Assembly: GCA_947579665.1 (NCBI GenBank)
Contig: OX388343.1
Coordinates: forward strand, 100,507,657-100,571,656
Reading direction: 5' to 3'
DNA length: 64,000 bases
Source of the DNA: Sympetrum striolatum
Lineage: Eukaryota; Arthropoda; Insecta; Odonata; Libellulidae
The translations under genes were made by a program, and so were the position numbers. The notes beneath the pieces are model-generated. The model had not been told where the DNA came from and ran no database searches. It worked only from the letters and a program-made list of their open reading frames with translations. This document shows positions 46,572-60,546 of the stretch, piece after piece (position 1 is the first letter of the stretch; the number at the start of each line of letters is the position of its first letter).

Positions 46572-48857
46572 TAAAGGATAGGCTTAAGAAGTGCACGCGT
46601 TGAACATTGTGCGTGAAACACTCGTATCATAGTGCCCCATTGATATCGATGTCGGCTCTAGGCCTATTCTTTTACCAAAAACATCACTTCAGCAGACTTC
46701 GGAGCCATATTCACGGGTACGCGAAGCTTTTGCTTAATTTAGCAAGCAAATACTTGACTTGCAGTGTATCTGTAAGACTTGAGTGATTATTGGGGTTTTG
46801 AACTCTTCAGCAAAAAAAAGTACAGAGCTATTCTCAGGACTTGAGTCTTGGGGGGGGGTTTGAACCCCTAAACCCCCCCCCTCGCTGCGCCACTGGCAGC
46901 AGAGTCAACAGCCATCCCTCCTTTCCTTCGCCCCTTCCTTCCCAAAAGAAGAAAAGTTCGGTTTCAGGGTGAACAATGTAGTTAGAACTGCCTCTCGATG
47001 CGATAAGAGCGCGAGGTTATGCCATTATGTCCTCTCTCTCAATTTTCCTTGAGTATTGTCCCACAAACGCACGCAGAAGACAAAAGATTCAGTTTTTCTT
47101 CGTTTTCCATTCAAAATGGACATAAGAAAGTTTTGAGGTGAGTATTTTGCAAATAGGCCCAAGCAGTGGTGCAGCAAGGGGGGGAAGTTTAGGGGTTCAA
47201 CCCCCCCCCAAGAGTCAAGTCCTATGACTAGCTCTGTGCTTTTTTCTGCTGAAGAGTACAAAACCCCAATCATTTACTTGATAAATTCAGCGAAAGCTTT
47301 ACATGCCAGAAAATATGGCTCCGATTACAGCTAAGTTGATGTTTTCGGTAGCAGAGCAGGCCTATCGATATCAATGGGACGCTACGAGTTTTTCGCACAC
47401 AATGTTCAACGAATGCACTTCTTAACCATATCCTTTTGTTAGATGACCTACACCATAAGATAAGATTCCCATGAGAAGAATTCGAAAGTGCTGATTCGTT
47501 TACTCCTCGCAAAAAGACAAGGGAACATTCTAGAAGTAATTCGAAACTTACACCCTGAAAACAGGGATTAAGATTACATTTGGGAGACAAACAGATTGAT
47601 AAAACGCTTAGTTAGATCTTCTACATGTGACTGTTTTGAGGGTGTGAATGCAAAGCTAGGCTCGTGAATAGTGCATTTGAGAAATTCACAGGGAACAGTT
47701 CGAAGGAGAGTTTAGTTTGGATTTCATTCGATACAGATGGACATCCGAAAATTTTTTCACAGTCCGCTAATAGCTCGAGGCCTCTATCGGGAAAACGTAA
47801 GCTAATGTCTATGTAGTTTTTTGTAAAATGACCATTATTAGTTGCATAAATCAGGATTGTATTATTTTAGGGCTGTTATCGGAGGGCACATCTCAAGATG
47901 AGTTTAGCGACAATTCCAAAGGAACTGGTTCCTTTGTTAAGCATTCTAGACGATTAAAAGTCTGTACAGTAGACTCTTCATTACTCGGGATGATATAAAA
48001 TATACTGATCCTTATTTTATAATTACCCGTTAATTTGCTGTATAGTTACGAAAATAATTCAATAACCGGGGTCCGTAGAAATTTGTAAAATTATTGGAGC
48101 AATACTGTACAATATCAGTGAAAATTAATTTTCGATGATATTATTAATAATATACCATTTTGGAGGCCAATCAGTCAGCTGAAAGGTATTGTGCACGTAA
48201 GTTACGCACATATATATATCGGAACTGTGACTTGATGACTTGAAATAAATTTGAGAAACTGTTAAAACTGTGACTTTAATTCTTCAGCTTCCTTTTCGAT
48301 GCAGCCACTTTTTCTCTTGTGATAGAATCCCACGAATCTCATATCTGGTTATGCAATGCCCATTCAAAATTTCAAATCGTGGAAACTTTTGTTTCCTTTG
48401 AACACTCGACTGGGTTTTGTATCATCTCTCTGTTGGTTAAACCACCTATTACTTAGTCTAAATAATTGTAAGCTGACGTCTTTATTTTTTCCACCTTGGT
48501 ATATAACTTGATTTCTGAAAATTCAATTATAATATCAACTATAATCAAGAGTCTACAGAATATTTTAATGCAGCCGAATTTTTACTCTCCGGTATGTGAC
48601 GCATTCAATTGAAAACTTGGCTGATGCATAAATAACGAGATCAGGCTTAATTGTAAGCCTACCAGAAAATTTCATCTGATATAAATGATTTTTTTGTTTC
48701 TTAGAAGAGGAGGTTATTTTAAAATCAACGGATCAAGTCATTCCTAAGAAAGCTGCTGATGATATAGTGTAATAACGATAGATGTTCAAATAAGGATGGG
48801 TGCACCAATGTGGCGATTAATTGAGACGTTTTATATCGCTTGTCAAATAACCGTAAC

Positions 48858-49675
48858 ATTTTTCTTATACGGCCTTATCTTTCCAATATAATAGTATGAG
48901 AGGCTACAACAATCGGCTCAGTCGTCAGGGGAACACTGCTTGTTTACTCATACAAAATCCTGCGTATTTTCCGTCTTTATACTTCAAATTCTCGTATTCG
49001 GAATCTTCATTCGATTTTCTTTCTTCTGGTCTTAAACTCGACTTCGTACGACCATTATTTCTCATTTCATTCCGTAAAAGAAAAAATGTCTGCAATCGAT
49101 CAAAACGAACTTTACGTGCATTTCTCGTACGATAGACGATTTGAGTCGTCCAGAGTCGAACCAAGGATACTCTGGGCAACAAAATTAACTAATATGTAAC
49201 ACTCGATTGGACCTTTGAAACGACTCCCATATGATTTATAATCCAATCCTATGCTTGGAAGAGCACGAAATTAATGTTCGAACATTTCTCCCGTGTATTT
49301 CTAACGGGAGATACATAAATATGTATACACATCGGTGAGTATAATATAAGATTATGATATTGAAACATTAAACGCCTTTGAAGTAGAAATGCTGTTTAAT
49401 GTATAACGATGAATACCTTAATCTCGAATACCGTTCGACGAGTATTCCTCTAATTTTATTAAAATACGTAAAATAATAACAGAAGGTCACTATTCAAAAA
49501 TATATCTCAACTTATTGGAAAAAAACTTTATAACTCTGACATTGACGTTACATTTTTCTTTGATTGAAATCAAATTCTTCCCCTCTTTGTAAAAACAAGT
49601 TCGAATTTTTTTATTTTTCGATCGTCAACGGCTCCTTAATGTTGTTGAAATAAGGAATTTTGTATTTCAATTTCG
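48858..49675. other. Conserved non-genic block, copy C
   Basis: Counterpart of 12783-13600. The minus-strand frame 49182-48925 is open for 85 codons. No recognisable family. Confidence 0.4.
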
Positions 49676-50705
49676 GTTGGATATCGTTTGAGTAGGCCAA
49701 TGCTCACATCCTAACGCATTTTTAAAACATACATTTTCAACTTAGTGAGGTTATTTTGCGTCTCATTTATATACATTCTTCAAAGTCATTTTACGCTTAA
49801 AACAAAAATATATTCATTTATATGGATTATAAATGGATGGATTCGTTACGTTTGAGCTAATATTTCCAAGATAAAAATTCCAGAACTTTAGCAAATACAC
49901 GATTATCTTTGGGCATCCATTTTGTATTTTATTTACAAATATCAAAGATATTTTACCGTTGAAAGAAGAAGATATTCATCTATATTAGTTGTAAAATTCT
50001 TATCGCTTGAGCTAATAATTTCCCGGATAAAAATTCCAGGAATTACGCTTTAATAAAAAATATACGATTATCTTCGGGCGGCCATTTTGCATTTTATTTA
50101 TAAATATTCTTCAAAGACATTTTACAGTTAAAAAATGGAAGGGTGCATCTACGTTGGTTGTGAAATTCATATCGTTTGAAGGAATTGTTTCTGATATAAA
50201 AATTCCAGGACATGCATGTATTTTATAATCATCATCCATTTATGTGTCCATATTATTATTTATGAATTTATTATTAATATATATGTATTAGTTGTTAAAT
50301 GGACCAATCCTTTTATTTTTCAACTTCCGCTGTAAAATATAAGCAGGACAATGTAGAACCTCGAAAGCTTTTTTTTTAAATAAAATTTCACCTCTGAGCG
50401 GCCATTTTCCATCTCATTTAATAGTATTCTTGAAAGTTATTTTACAGATAAAACAAGAATATATTCATCTATATTGGTCATAAGATTCGTATGGTTTGAA
50501 CCAATAATTTCCGAGATAATAATTCCATAACTTTAGCGAATACACGATTATCTTTCGATCTTATTTTTAAATGTTCTTCAAAGATATTTTACGAGTGAAA
50601 CAAGAACTATATTGGTCATCTATATTGGTTGTAATATTCGTATCGTTTGGATGAATCATTTTTAGATAAAAATTCTGAAGTTTTAGCATATGTATATCAG
50701 ACCAT
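49676..50705. repeat. Degenerate ~160 bp tandem repeats, copy C
   Basis: Collinear with B, including the monomer part missing in A (near 50070-50190). A GGATGGATT insertion near 49830 is private. Confidence 0.6.
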
Positions 50706-50734
50706 TAAAGGTGTTTGTATACACTTAACGTAGA

Positions 50735-51015
50735 ATGGGTTGTCATCATCATAGAGAAATCATAGCATCTGATAAAGGCGTTACAAGTCCGCACTCAAAA
50801 AAACCGCTTTCTTATTTTATGGCCAGCTTTTTTCGATTCCAGCCCACTGTGCGACGTCAGAGGATACAGGTAATTCTCGTAGTAGTAATGTTAAAAATGC
50901 TTCGACAGCTTAGGTCAATTCGCACATTGGCTCCCATCGGGAATCGAACCTGGGTTCGCTTTCACCAAAAGCAATCGCGCTGTCAATATGACTATCTTGG
51001 GTCCCAATTCAAGTA
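50735..51015 (-). repeat. tRNA-derived SINE-like repeat, copy C
   Basis: B-box GGTTCGATTCC at 50950-50940 and the full D-arm region as in A. A frame across it on the plus strand is not considered coding. Confidence 0.6.
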
Positions 51016-51992
51016 ATTATAATTGTAGTCATTCTACGTAATATTCTATCTAACTATTGTACGTAAAATATCTTATTTGTGAACTCTATGTCGCGTTCTC
51101 AATTATATATGAGATATGAAGTCACTTTAGGACAAGTAATCAATCTCAGCTTTCTCTCCCTTTTGCAGACGTTGCCAAATCTTTTTCTTTAATTAAAATT
51201 CGAGAAACTAAGTGGATTTCATTGTGGTAATTTCTCTTTATAGAACTTCAGGTATCATCATAATCTGTAAATCTTTTGTGTTAGAGAACATATCCGTCGT
51301 ATTCCCGCCCCCTTTTGTTATAATCGGGGGCAAAAATAGCGGGTACTAACTGTGACATTTGTACATACGATGACATTTTTACCGTGGTAATTGTACAGTG
51401 GCATTTTTACCTGACTTGATAATATATAAAAAAAAGTTATTTACGAAATGAAAGTTAATAATATTTGTACAAAATAAAGCAAGGAAAAATTGTCACCAGA
51501 TAACTATAATAAGTTAAGTAATTCTGTATGAAATGCTACTGTAAATTCGAAGATTTCCGCGGCGATCGGTTGTTCCCATGATGTCTTTCCACCGCAATGA
51601 CTGAGGCTCTGAAGCGACGATGTTTCGCCTAAGCTGCAGTAGGCTTCCTCAGGTCGAAGATTATAAGGGCATTCTTAATAAATAGATAATAAGTTCAATA
51701 GATAATAAGTTCATTTTGCTGTTTCATAAGAATAAATTGCCGTTTAAATAAGTAAAGTAATAGTGAAGGAAAGGGTAAATTGCACATAAGGGCATGCACG
51801 CAGGAAAAATCCCAAGGAAAAGCGGAATTGAGAAAAGTCTGACTGGGCCGGGATTTTTTTTATAAATATGATTATTTTCCTCAAAGATATTTACAACTAA
51901 ATAAATGCAACTTTTCCAAACATTCAAGATACATTTTGCTTTGTAGCAGCTAAATGAAACAATATATCAATTTCAACTCCAAAACAATTTTT
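51016..51992. other. Non-coding stretch, copy C
   Basis: Matches 14816-15771. The hammerhead-like motif (51622-51654) reads CTGAGGA here, further from the consensus than in A and B. No gene seen. Confidence 0.5.
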
Positions 51993-52510
51993 TTATATCA
52001 ATCCTCGTAACCATATTTTAACATTTTCGTTTTCTCCCTCCAGCTTATCTTTAACTTTTATTTGAAAGTTTTCCCATTTCCCTTCCCTGTTTTTTCTGCT
52101 CCACGTAACATACTTCACTATGAGCCAGGTAAGACACTCTTGCTTAACTTTCGGGAGCATTAGTAACAACAGATTTCTATCTTCTATACCCCTCTCTCCA
52201 AAGGTATTTAATTCGGCCATAAACCTTTTTGATGTTTTGCCAGTTATTATTAAGGGTGACGAATCTATGGGTGTCGGTGTGACATTCTCCACAGATTTCA
52301 CAATTGCTATCTTTTTTTGCCTATTTTATGTAACCTGGAATTCGTGGGATGGATGTTGTTAATCAAACGAAACATCTCCGATCTTTCTTTCATGGATATG
52401 AGCTTGGATATTATATTCCTCATCTTTCGCAGCTTTTCCTCGGCTGAGAGTTCGCTTGAAATTTCGTCACTCTCTGCAACGACTACATAATTATTCTTTG
52501 ATCTCTTCTT
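51993..52510 (-). pseudogene. Unrecognised open frame, copy C
   Basis: Counterpart of 15772-16290. The last 103 codons (52301-51993) are intact, with neither the stop of A nor the deletion of B. One base is lost near 52303-52318 (GCTATCTTTTTTT against TTGTAGCTTTTTT), shifting the N-terminal part out of frame. The acceptor-like TTTTTAATAG is retained. Confidence 0.45.
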
Positions 52511-52664
52511 CTATTAAAAAGATTTTGTAAGACTAATTGTATGATTTTTTTACCATTTATAGCTCTTCGATAGTTGTCTAAAGTAGACCGAATGGTGTGA
52601 AAGAAATTCCATGGTTCCTATTTTGTACAAGATATTAAGATATATGCTATTTATACTTTTTTTT

Positions 52665-52882
52665 AGTTTCTATTGTCTCTTATCGGTGAAGTCCTCCTAA
52701 GTTCAAATGAACTCATCAGAAGGAGCTACACCGAAGCAACAGTAACATACGAACACCAAAACCATTCCCCGAACGGAAAAATCCAACTCACTCGGGGTTG
52801 AAACCCGGGACATTGGGGCAGGAGAGATAGCTTAGATGGCGTGCTATCCACACAGCCGACAAGGCCGGTCTGAATAAGTATC
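52665..52882 (-). repeat. SINE-like insertion, copy C
   Basis: Same site as in A and B but visibly more diverged: the B-box becomes GGTTTCAACCC and the stem-loop gains ATCGGTGAAG, closer to the version in the DDE transposon. Confidence 0.55.
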
Positions 52883-53240
52883 AAAAATATGTACTTTAAC
52901 ATTAAAGAAGCTCTGTTCAAATCGATGATCAATAAGGCCGAGAAACTTCTCCTGTCTGAATCCAACCATTACCCCTCGCCTTCATGGCCTTCCAAAAAAT
53001 ACAATAGGAAGAGATCCTTATCCTCCCAGTGGTTTCTAACATTTCTTCCCCGTGTCATAAGCTGGCCACTGACTATAACCATTTTATTGCAAATTTATCA
53101 GACTATGCCTAAGGATTGTGTGAAAAACTCAGTGGAATTTGCACTTAAAGAGAAAGACTTGAAATTTACGCTAAAATTTCAAGGAAAAAATTTACCCTGT
53201 AATTTCGTAGCTAATTCTTTTCATTGTGTACTTTACTAGT
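52883..53240 (+). pseudogene. Second Penelope-like RT fragment, copy C
   Basis: A plus-strand frame 52889-53239 is open for 116 codons, beginning MYFNIKEALFKSMINKAEKL, but it crosses between the true RT frames; the last part (DCVKNSVEFALKEKDLKF) is in the Penelope-like frame. A fragment, as in A and B. Confidence 0.6.
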
Positions 53241-56023
53241 ACCTGCTGCATTTCCCGCCCTAGGTTTATATTCGACTCGATTACTTTTCCCAGTTTTTTG
53301 GAATAAAATAAGGTACCTCGGCTTATAATGAGGTCGGCTTATATTCGAGTATAAAAAGTTCTTTCACAAATACTGCTAGTGAGACTATTAAAATATCGGC
53401 TATTCTGTTCCACATTTAAGGGGAAATATTACGACTTGAGGAGAAAACTCTAAAATTCGATTTGTGTTTCGGTTGCCGCAGTGAGGTTCTATGTTCTTGC
53501 CCCAGCCATGACAGTATTTTTGACTTCTTGTACCACCTGAATATTGTATCTTTATTTTCATCTCTGTGTAGAATTGATTGAAAGAAATTTATTTTCACTT
53601 GAACAGTTTTAATTGCAAAAGGAAGCGTCTATCTTCATTTTCAATATTTTTGAGAGCGAGTGTATGTGCCTTTTTTTCTCCAAGAAAATAAACATTTTGG
53701 ATATGATCTTTCTAAACTCATAGAGCAAAAGCATAATTCAATTTTCGTGCAAGTGAACTCCAGTGCAACTTGCGCGGCTCAAAAATAATATTTATTTCAT
53801 CATAACTCACGATAATTCACTGTCTGCTGAGGCTGAAAATTAAATGCGTAACTTAACTCCAACTCAGAGGCATAATTTCACTCTAAAGACGGTGTAAACC
53901 GCATCACACATCAGTGTAATTTAACTAGTGAATCCGAAAGACTTCTGCAACGATTAATATCTCTAAGAATTTGAAGCGCAATCGATATAAAGATTTGACC
54001 AACTTAATTATACATCATTAAATAGTTTTGTCTAGAAAAGGGATGAGTCGTTTGAGCTCTCTTTCCCCTTGATTAGTTTGAGGGACCTGACCACCGATAA
54101 GAATATTCCATTGTGCAATTAGACCGAATGTTTCAGCCTGCTTTTCTGGTGGCTATTCTATCCCTTTGGGTAGTAGATAAGGAGTGACGTGGAAGGTGGA
54201 TTTCGCAGAAGAGAAATACAGAAATGCTTGGCGTGTAGTCATGTTTTTGGCCTGCATTTTCAGTTCTACACGTGCAATCGAGTTGTTCACATCGAAAACG
54301 CATCATTCAGAGGACTTACTTATATTGGCATAGTGCAAATACGTGTTTAGTGCTCTATCATTATGAAATTGAGCTTCCAGTTTTTCTTGCTTAACATAAA
54401 AGGACTTTAGCCGGTTTAGGAAGTGTTGCGGAAAACAATTCGAGTGTCATGCAATTGCCATAATAAATATTGTGGAATTGGGACTGCTGTGCTTACTTCT
54501 GAAATATCATTAATTCTCAAAGTACACTTAATCCACTCAGTTAACGGAGAGTGTTAGGCAAAAGAGTATACATGTTATTAGGTGTTGCTTTTGTGAGCGA
54601 AAATGGATCTAGTGATGTTGAGCAATTACTTGGAAAATTGTTCTTTTTTCCGTCACCAGTGGTCATCAGATAAGTTGTAATGTTTTCGCTCAAATAAAGT
54701 TTTTATAACGAGAGCTGTGATTTGTTATTAAAAAGCATTATTTGAGGAAATTTTACGAGGTAAGAAGATATTATCAATTGCATCTTTGCGAGGTACTTCA
54801 TGCCGTATTATTTAAACGAATTGCTATTTTCTTACTGTAAATATATCAAGTGACTGATCACATTTCTCACCTTCTTTCCATTTTTTTAATGAAAGTTATT
54901 CTTACTTCAGTTTATCTGAACAGAGAATTCGTGGAAACTTTAAATGTGTGTTTTAAATTTATGTGTTTACCAGGATTTAATTTCTAAGGAAACTAACGCA
55001 TATTACGTAAGTTCCAGTAATTCGCCTTTTATTGTATCACAATGTTATTAAACCAAAAGACCATAAATTTAATAATGCAATAGCTGATATAATGACGATA
55101 TGCAGATTTTATCTAATCACATAGCGGCTCATGAAAAAAGGTAATTCTCTACAATTGAAGAGTATTGTCTGCTGAAATATCCGAACTTAAATTGCTCATA
55201 CCTGTTGTATAGTTTTATCTAGGGATAACGCTGTAAGCTATTAATTTTAGTTTCTGCATAATAGTTGTTTAAATAAATGTGGCTACGATGAAGTCAAATT
55301 GCTATTCATTTAATTATATATCCAAACAATCTAATTAAAACATTTTGTCTAGAATTCATTATTATTTAAAACAAGATTTTTAAACACATCCGTTTGTTTT
55401 TTAAAATCAAAGTTGATCTTAATTAAAATAGACTTTCATTTGACAGCACTACGAGAGTCGTTTTCGGCCTTTTTCTTGATATTTAATTAGGAAGCTTTGA
55501 TTTAAACCATTAACTCTTTTGAGCGATATAATTTAAAACACTATTTTAAAATATATCTATTTGTTGTTTTTAAATGCAATATGGTTAAAATAAAAATAGG
55601 TTTTATTTTGATTAACATCACGACTACTTAAGTCGTTTTCTTTCTAATTTCTTGAATGTAAAAAATGTTGAAATAAACTTTTGATTGTAGAACATTTTGA
55701 GGTATACTTCTACTTACAATGGGCGGTATTATTTAAAAAACGATTTTTAATTACATTTAATTTTCGTTGATATGAAAGTGGACTATAATGTATGTAGACT
55801 TTATTTTGACATGAAACACTAAATTCAAAGTGCTATTTTTGGTATGATATATTATTTGATTATCATTAACCTTAATACAATGTATAGTTATTTTACAAAC
55901 AATCTTATATAAAACGTGAATTGGTAAAAAGAAAACAGCTATTGGCAAATAAAGTAATCTGAAAAATAAAGAATAAATTAATATTTGCAAGAAAAGTCAG
56001 GAATAACAGGATAAGGACAACGT
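53241..56023. other. AT-rich non-genic tail of copy C
   Basis: Counterpart of 17011-19797. The 82-codon minus-strand frame seen in A and B has an internal stop here. No other feature recognised. Confidence 0.6.
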
Positions 56024-56199
56024 GAGCCTTTCTTGGCTCATCTTTTAGTTCCTGGTTTTTAATTGTTGTTTGGTATACTTATGTATACTCTGATTTAAAA
56101 AACAATTATATACAAAATATTAAGCAAGACATAGAATGTTTGATAACATTTAATATAATTTTTCCCCACTTATAAGAAGTCACTTAAAAATGGTCCTTA

Positions 56200-57469
56200 A
56201 GTCTCAATTTATAGACAAACTCTCTCTTTGGAGCTACAGCCCTATGTGAGCCTCCACCCAGATCAGCCTCCACTTCTCTGTCTTCTCCCTTTCATCTTCT
56301 CCATGTCCTCTATGAATTAGCCATCTCAATCTGGACCTTCCTCTCCATCTAGTGGCATACAGTCTCCCTTCTATCACCACTGCTGTTTCATGCATCTTTT
56401 CTACATGGTCAAACCATTATATTCTCTAAGATTTTATGAACCTAACTACATCTTCCCCGTTTCATAATTGTCTTTAACTCCTTTATGGTTCTCCTTTGCC
56501 ATAACTCATTCTCAATAACAGGTCCACATGTTCTCTGCAATAGTATACTTTCAAATCTTACCAGGGCCTTACTTTTGTGTTATTTTGTTTGTCCGTTTTT
56601 ATGTTCCATAGGTTAGGTACCTGTCAGGTGATTTATTTATATATTTGTATTTAAGTGTTTCTGTTTATTAACTTCCCATTGAGCATCTTCATATTTGCAC
56701 TGTAAGTTTAATTCCTTGCTTGTGCTCTTTCATGCATTCATATTATGCATTTTTGGAAGTTATATATTCTAGATATTAAAACTCTTCCACACCTTCATAT
56801 TTTGTGTTCTTTCTCCAACTCCTGGGTGACTCTAGGTTTGAGAGAAGAGTTCACAAGCATATATTTAGTTTTACTGGTATTAACTATCAATCCCATTTTG
56901 CTTGCTTCTTTCTCTTTATTTGTTAAGTAATGTTCCCCTTTGATCTATTTTTTTCTTCAGATTTGTGTAATCCTAGAATAAACAGTGTGGCCAATAGTCC
57001 ATCTCCTTGTTTTAACCCAGTGCTGTATTCAAATTCATTTTATATTTGATTATGTATTTTTACTTTAGCCATGCTCTTCTTCAATGTTATTTGAATCAAA
57101 ATAGTTATTTTGGATGGAATGTCCATATCCTCCATTGCTTCTCAGACCGATCCTGTTTTTGCTATCAAATGCTTGTCGAAAATCTACAATAGCATATGCA
57201 GTTAAACATTATGATCATAGAATTTATCTAAAATTTGTCTGATTGCATATAGTTGCTATATTATACTACTATTGGATCTACTCCCACACTGATAATCTCC
57301 AATTATCCTTTCAGTCTTTCTTTTATGATTCTAAAGAGTATGCTATATATAACAGTATCATCCATTAGTATTTCTCGAGAACCAGTTTATTTCCCTTTCT
57401 ATATATTGGGCTTAGGATTCCCATGCTCTATCCTACTACCATTTTTCTGTTTCCTATATTATACAACTA
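56200..57469 (-). pseudogene. RTE-like relic, 3' part, copy D
   Basis: Same motifs as C; motif A reads VDFRQAFDSKN near 57190. Decayed. Confidence 0.7.
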
Positions 57470-60400
57470 AGATTATAGTAATAATAATAAATATAATATT
57501 ACTTAATTTAAACGGACATATGTCCTATTACAAATGTTGAAAATGACAAAGGTAACATTAGAAAAGTTTGAAAATAAACATATGAGCTTGATTAAAGAAG
57601 ATTGACACAAATGAAATTTATATTTAAATTGGAGATAACACATTACATGTTACAACAATATAAAAATACACCTTAATAATTTTGCACCATTAAACATTTT
57701 TCATAACAAAATATCTGAATACATTGTATGAAAAGTAAAAAATATCTGCAGATTTACAGTGACTATTAAAATTTCTCTTTGTTCTAAAAAATGGGCAGAA
57801 AATACAAATAATTAGTACATACATATGGGATATGAACTAAATGATGTGATCTTGAATGAACAATTGGAACCCTAAAATTAATAAGAGATAAAAGATAAGA
57901 AGACTTGATATTATTATTTAACAGAGACTGTAAGAATAGAACTCCAATTTACTTCCTACCAATAGAGAGGGTGTGTAGATTTAGTAATTTCAATGTCTTT
58001 TCATATTCTCCACTTTCTCTTTCAATTTCAAACTTAAAAGCCACCAATCTCAGAAATTTATTCTGGACTCTCTCTAATCCTAAGTGGTACTTATGATGAG
58101 AAGGAGACCACACTATTGAACTGTATTCGAGAACTGGTTGAACTAGTTTGATATATAAATGCCTATAGCAAAAAATATTGTTAAAATCCTTATAATTTCT
58201 GTATATGAAACCATGAATTTTATAGGCTTTAGTAATTATGGTATCTATGTGCCTACTGAAAGACAAGTCGGAAACAAACAGAACACCCAAATCCAGTTTA
58301 TGGTCCATTTCAACAAGACTTTTTCCTGATATGGAATAGTCAGTTATTATAGGTGACTTGGATTTACAAAAGGTGACAACATTACATTTACTAATATTTA
58401 AAAACATAGCATTTGTTTGCACCATTCGGATATATCTGTCAAAGACCTTTGCAGTGCAGAAACATCTGCATTCGAATCAATAGTACAAAATATTTAAATG
58501 ACGTCAGCATACATAAGATAATTAATTGGTTTAATAATGGTTCCAATATCATTAATGAAAATCAAGAATAAAATAGGTCCCAGATGGGATCCATTAGGGA
58601 CTACAGATATGCCTTCAAAGGGAAAAGAAGGAATACCTTTGATTTTCACCTTTAGTTTTCTATTAGACAAGTAACTGCTGAACCAAGATAATAAATTCCC
58701 TCTAATACCATAAGATCTAAGCTTTTCTAGAAGCATGGAATACCTTATCAAATGCTTTGGTAAAATGCACAGTAAATAGTGTCTACTTGATGATGATCAT
58801 GTACTGCGGTGGTGACATAGTGCTGAAAATATTATAGGTTAGTGACAGTAGACCTGCCACTCCTAAACCCATGTTGTTCATCATCTAAAACATTCTCAAT
58901 AAGTCGGGTAGATCTATTTTTCACTAAACTTTCGAGTACCTTTGCTAAAACAGATTGGATAGCAATGGGTCTGTAGTTGTTAAGTAATGGAGGCAAGTTG
59001 TCAGGGCCAGGGCTTTTTGATACATCCAGTTTCCTCAATATTTTTAGAATTTCATCAACGGTAATATTCACTGTTGAAATATTAATACTATGACTAAATT
59101 TAAAATTTGGAACAGAATTATTATCGCCATATGAGAAGACTCCAGAAAAGTATTTTGCAAATAAATTAACGATATCTTTAGGATTATCACACTTAATGCT
59201 ATTATAGGACATTGATGATGGGATGTTTTTAGTTCTTCGACGATTATTAACATGTGACCAGAAACACTTAGTATTAATTAATATGCTGTCCTGTACAGTA
59301 TTTATGTAGGAAGCATAACAGGATTTAGAAAGTTCTTTACATTTCTTACGGATATCTTAAAACTTTTGGTAATTGGTGGAGTTCCCAGAGGCCTTATAAA
59401 CTTTTGAGAAATTAATTGTTTTAAGGTGGGAGTAAACCATTTAGGGTAACTGCTATTACGAAATGATATGATAGGAGTGGATAATTCTATAGCTTGATAC
59501 ATTATTGAATAAAAACTATTCACAGCCTCATTAAAATCTAAATTACATAATATCACAGGCCAATTAACTTCATTAAGGTAGCTATTTAAGCCAAAGAACA
59601 CATAGCTCTTTTAGTCAAGTATAAACTCATTATCCTTGGCCATTTCTACTTTCTTTGGAATATTTATTATTAATTCAATGGAGGGATGATAAGAATCACA
59701 TTTAGTTAAAGGATCATCTACCATGGAGCATGTAACATTTGTTGAATTAGAGAAAACAAGGTCCAGCAAGTTATTATATTTAGTTTTTACAGTATTGACT
59801 TGAACTAGACCCTGGAATGAAAAATTGTCAACAATAACTTTTACTTGAGGTGAAAGAACAGATTAAGTAGAGACTTCATGGTTCTCAGATGGAGTATTCC
59901 AATATATATAGAGGGTAAATTATAGTCTCCTAATATAAATATTTCATCAAAATCTTTAGTTAGGATATTTTCATCACCAAAACAATGACTATCATATAAT
60001 GCAACCGGAGAGTTAGGTGGAAAATATGCTGATCCAAATAAAAATTTCAAATCTGCAAAATAGATACTTACAAAAACTTGTTCAACATTATAATCAGGTA
60101 GAATTAGTTCATAACAAGTGAGTGAAGATTTTACACCTATTAAAACACCACCCCCTCGTCTTTTGTTGGAATGTGTGGGGTCACGATCTCTTCTGAAGAT
60201 GTGATAATTCAGCCAACTGAGTTGAGAGGTAGGAATGTCCTTTGTCAGCCAGGTTTCAGTAAGCACAACAACATCGTAAATTGACAAACTCATGGCTAAA
60301 CTAAGTCAGTTAGTTTCGTTCTGCTGCCTCTAACATTATGATAATAGACTGAGAGGTAAGGGCTAAGGAGGATATTGCTTTGAACAGCAGACTCACCTCT

Positions 60401-60546
60401 CACGGAACCCTGTTTTTTTAAATGATCCTGGGCATACCCTTAATGTAATTAAAAGTGAGATCCTGCTCACCAGCGTCAATTCTAGTTTGTAGCTCACTTC
60501 TAAGGGTTTGGAGATAATTTCTTTGCATTAGGGTGCGATCCGAGAA
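57470..60546 (-). mobile_element. Jockey/CR1-like non-LTR retrotransposon, copy D
   Basis: Same ends as in C (AGATTATAGTAATAATAATA at the 3' end, CGAGAA at the 5' end). Close to C, with private changes such as a 2-bp AT-repeat expansion near 59908. Confidence 0.85.
57949..60546 (-). pseudogene. ORF1 remnant and endonuclease/RT of the Jockey/CR1-like element, copy D
   Basis: Endonuclease 60293-59841 ends out of frame after LGDYNLPSI because of the AT expansion. RT pieces lie at 59601-59302 and 59212-58832 (an extra stop near 59357). HLGPILFLIFINDIG is near 58580-58536. The catalytic box is YADV (58511-58500), followed by a stop. The thumb is 58425-57949 with VLEYSSIVWSP. It has the same GPDNLPP-to-NYRPI gap as B and C. 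Confidence 0.85.

Larger units (their letters stand above)
42601..48857. repeat. Fold-back structure with nested DDE transposon, copy C
   Basis: Left arm 42601-46896, right arm 47164-48857, with outer tips as in B. The left arm carries a DDE transposon (42954-45812) and the Harbinger-like MITE (46108-46571). About 820 bp of arm present in B (25757-26573) is missing where the transposon sits. The right arm is close to that of B. Confidence 0.85.
36665..56023. repeat. Large tandem unit, copy C (19.4 kb)
   Basis: The longest copy. It shares the Jockey-like and fold-back additions with B and D, and a 103 bp RTE-region deletion (near 37740) plus a +1 frameshift in RT motif A with D. Private: the 2.9 kb DDE transposon at 42954-45812 with loss of ~820 bp of fold-back arm. 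Confidence 0.9.
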
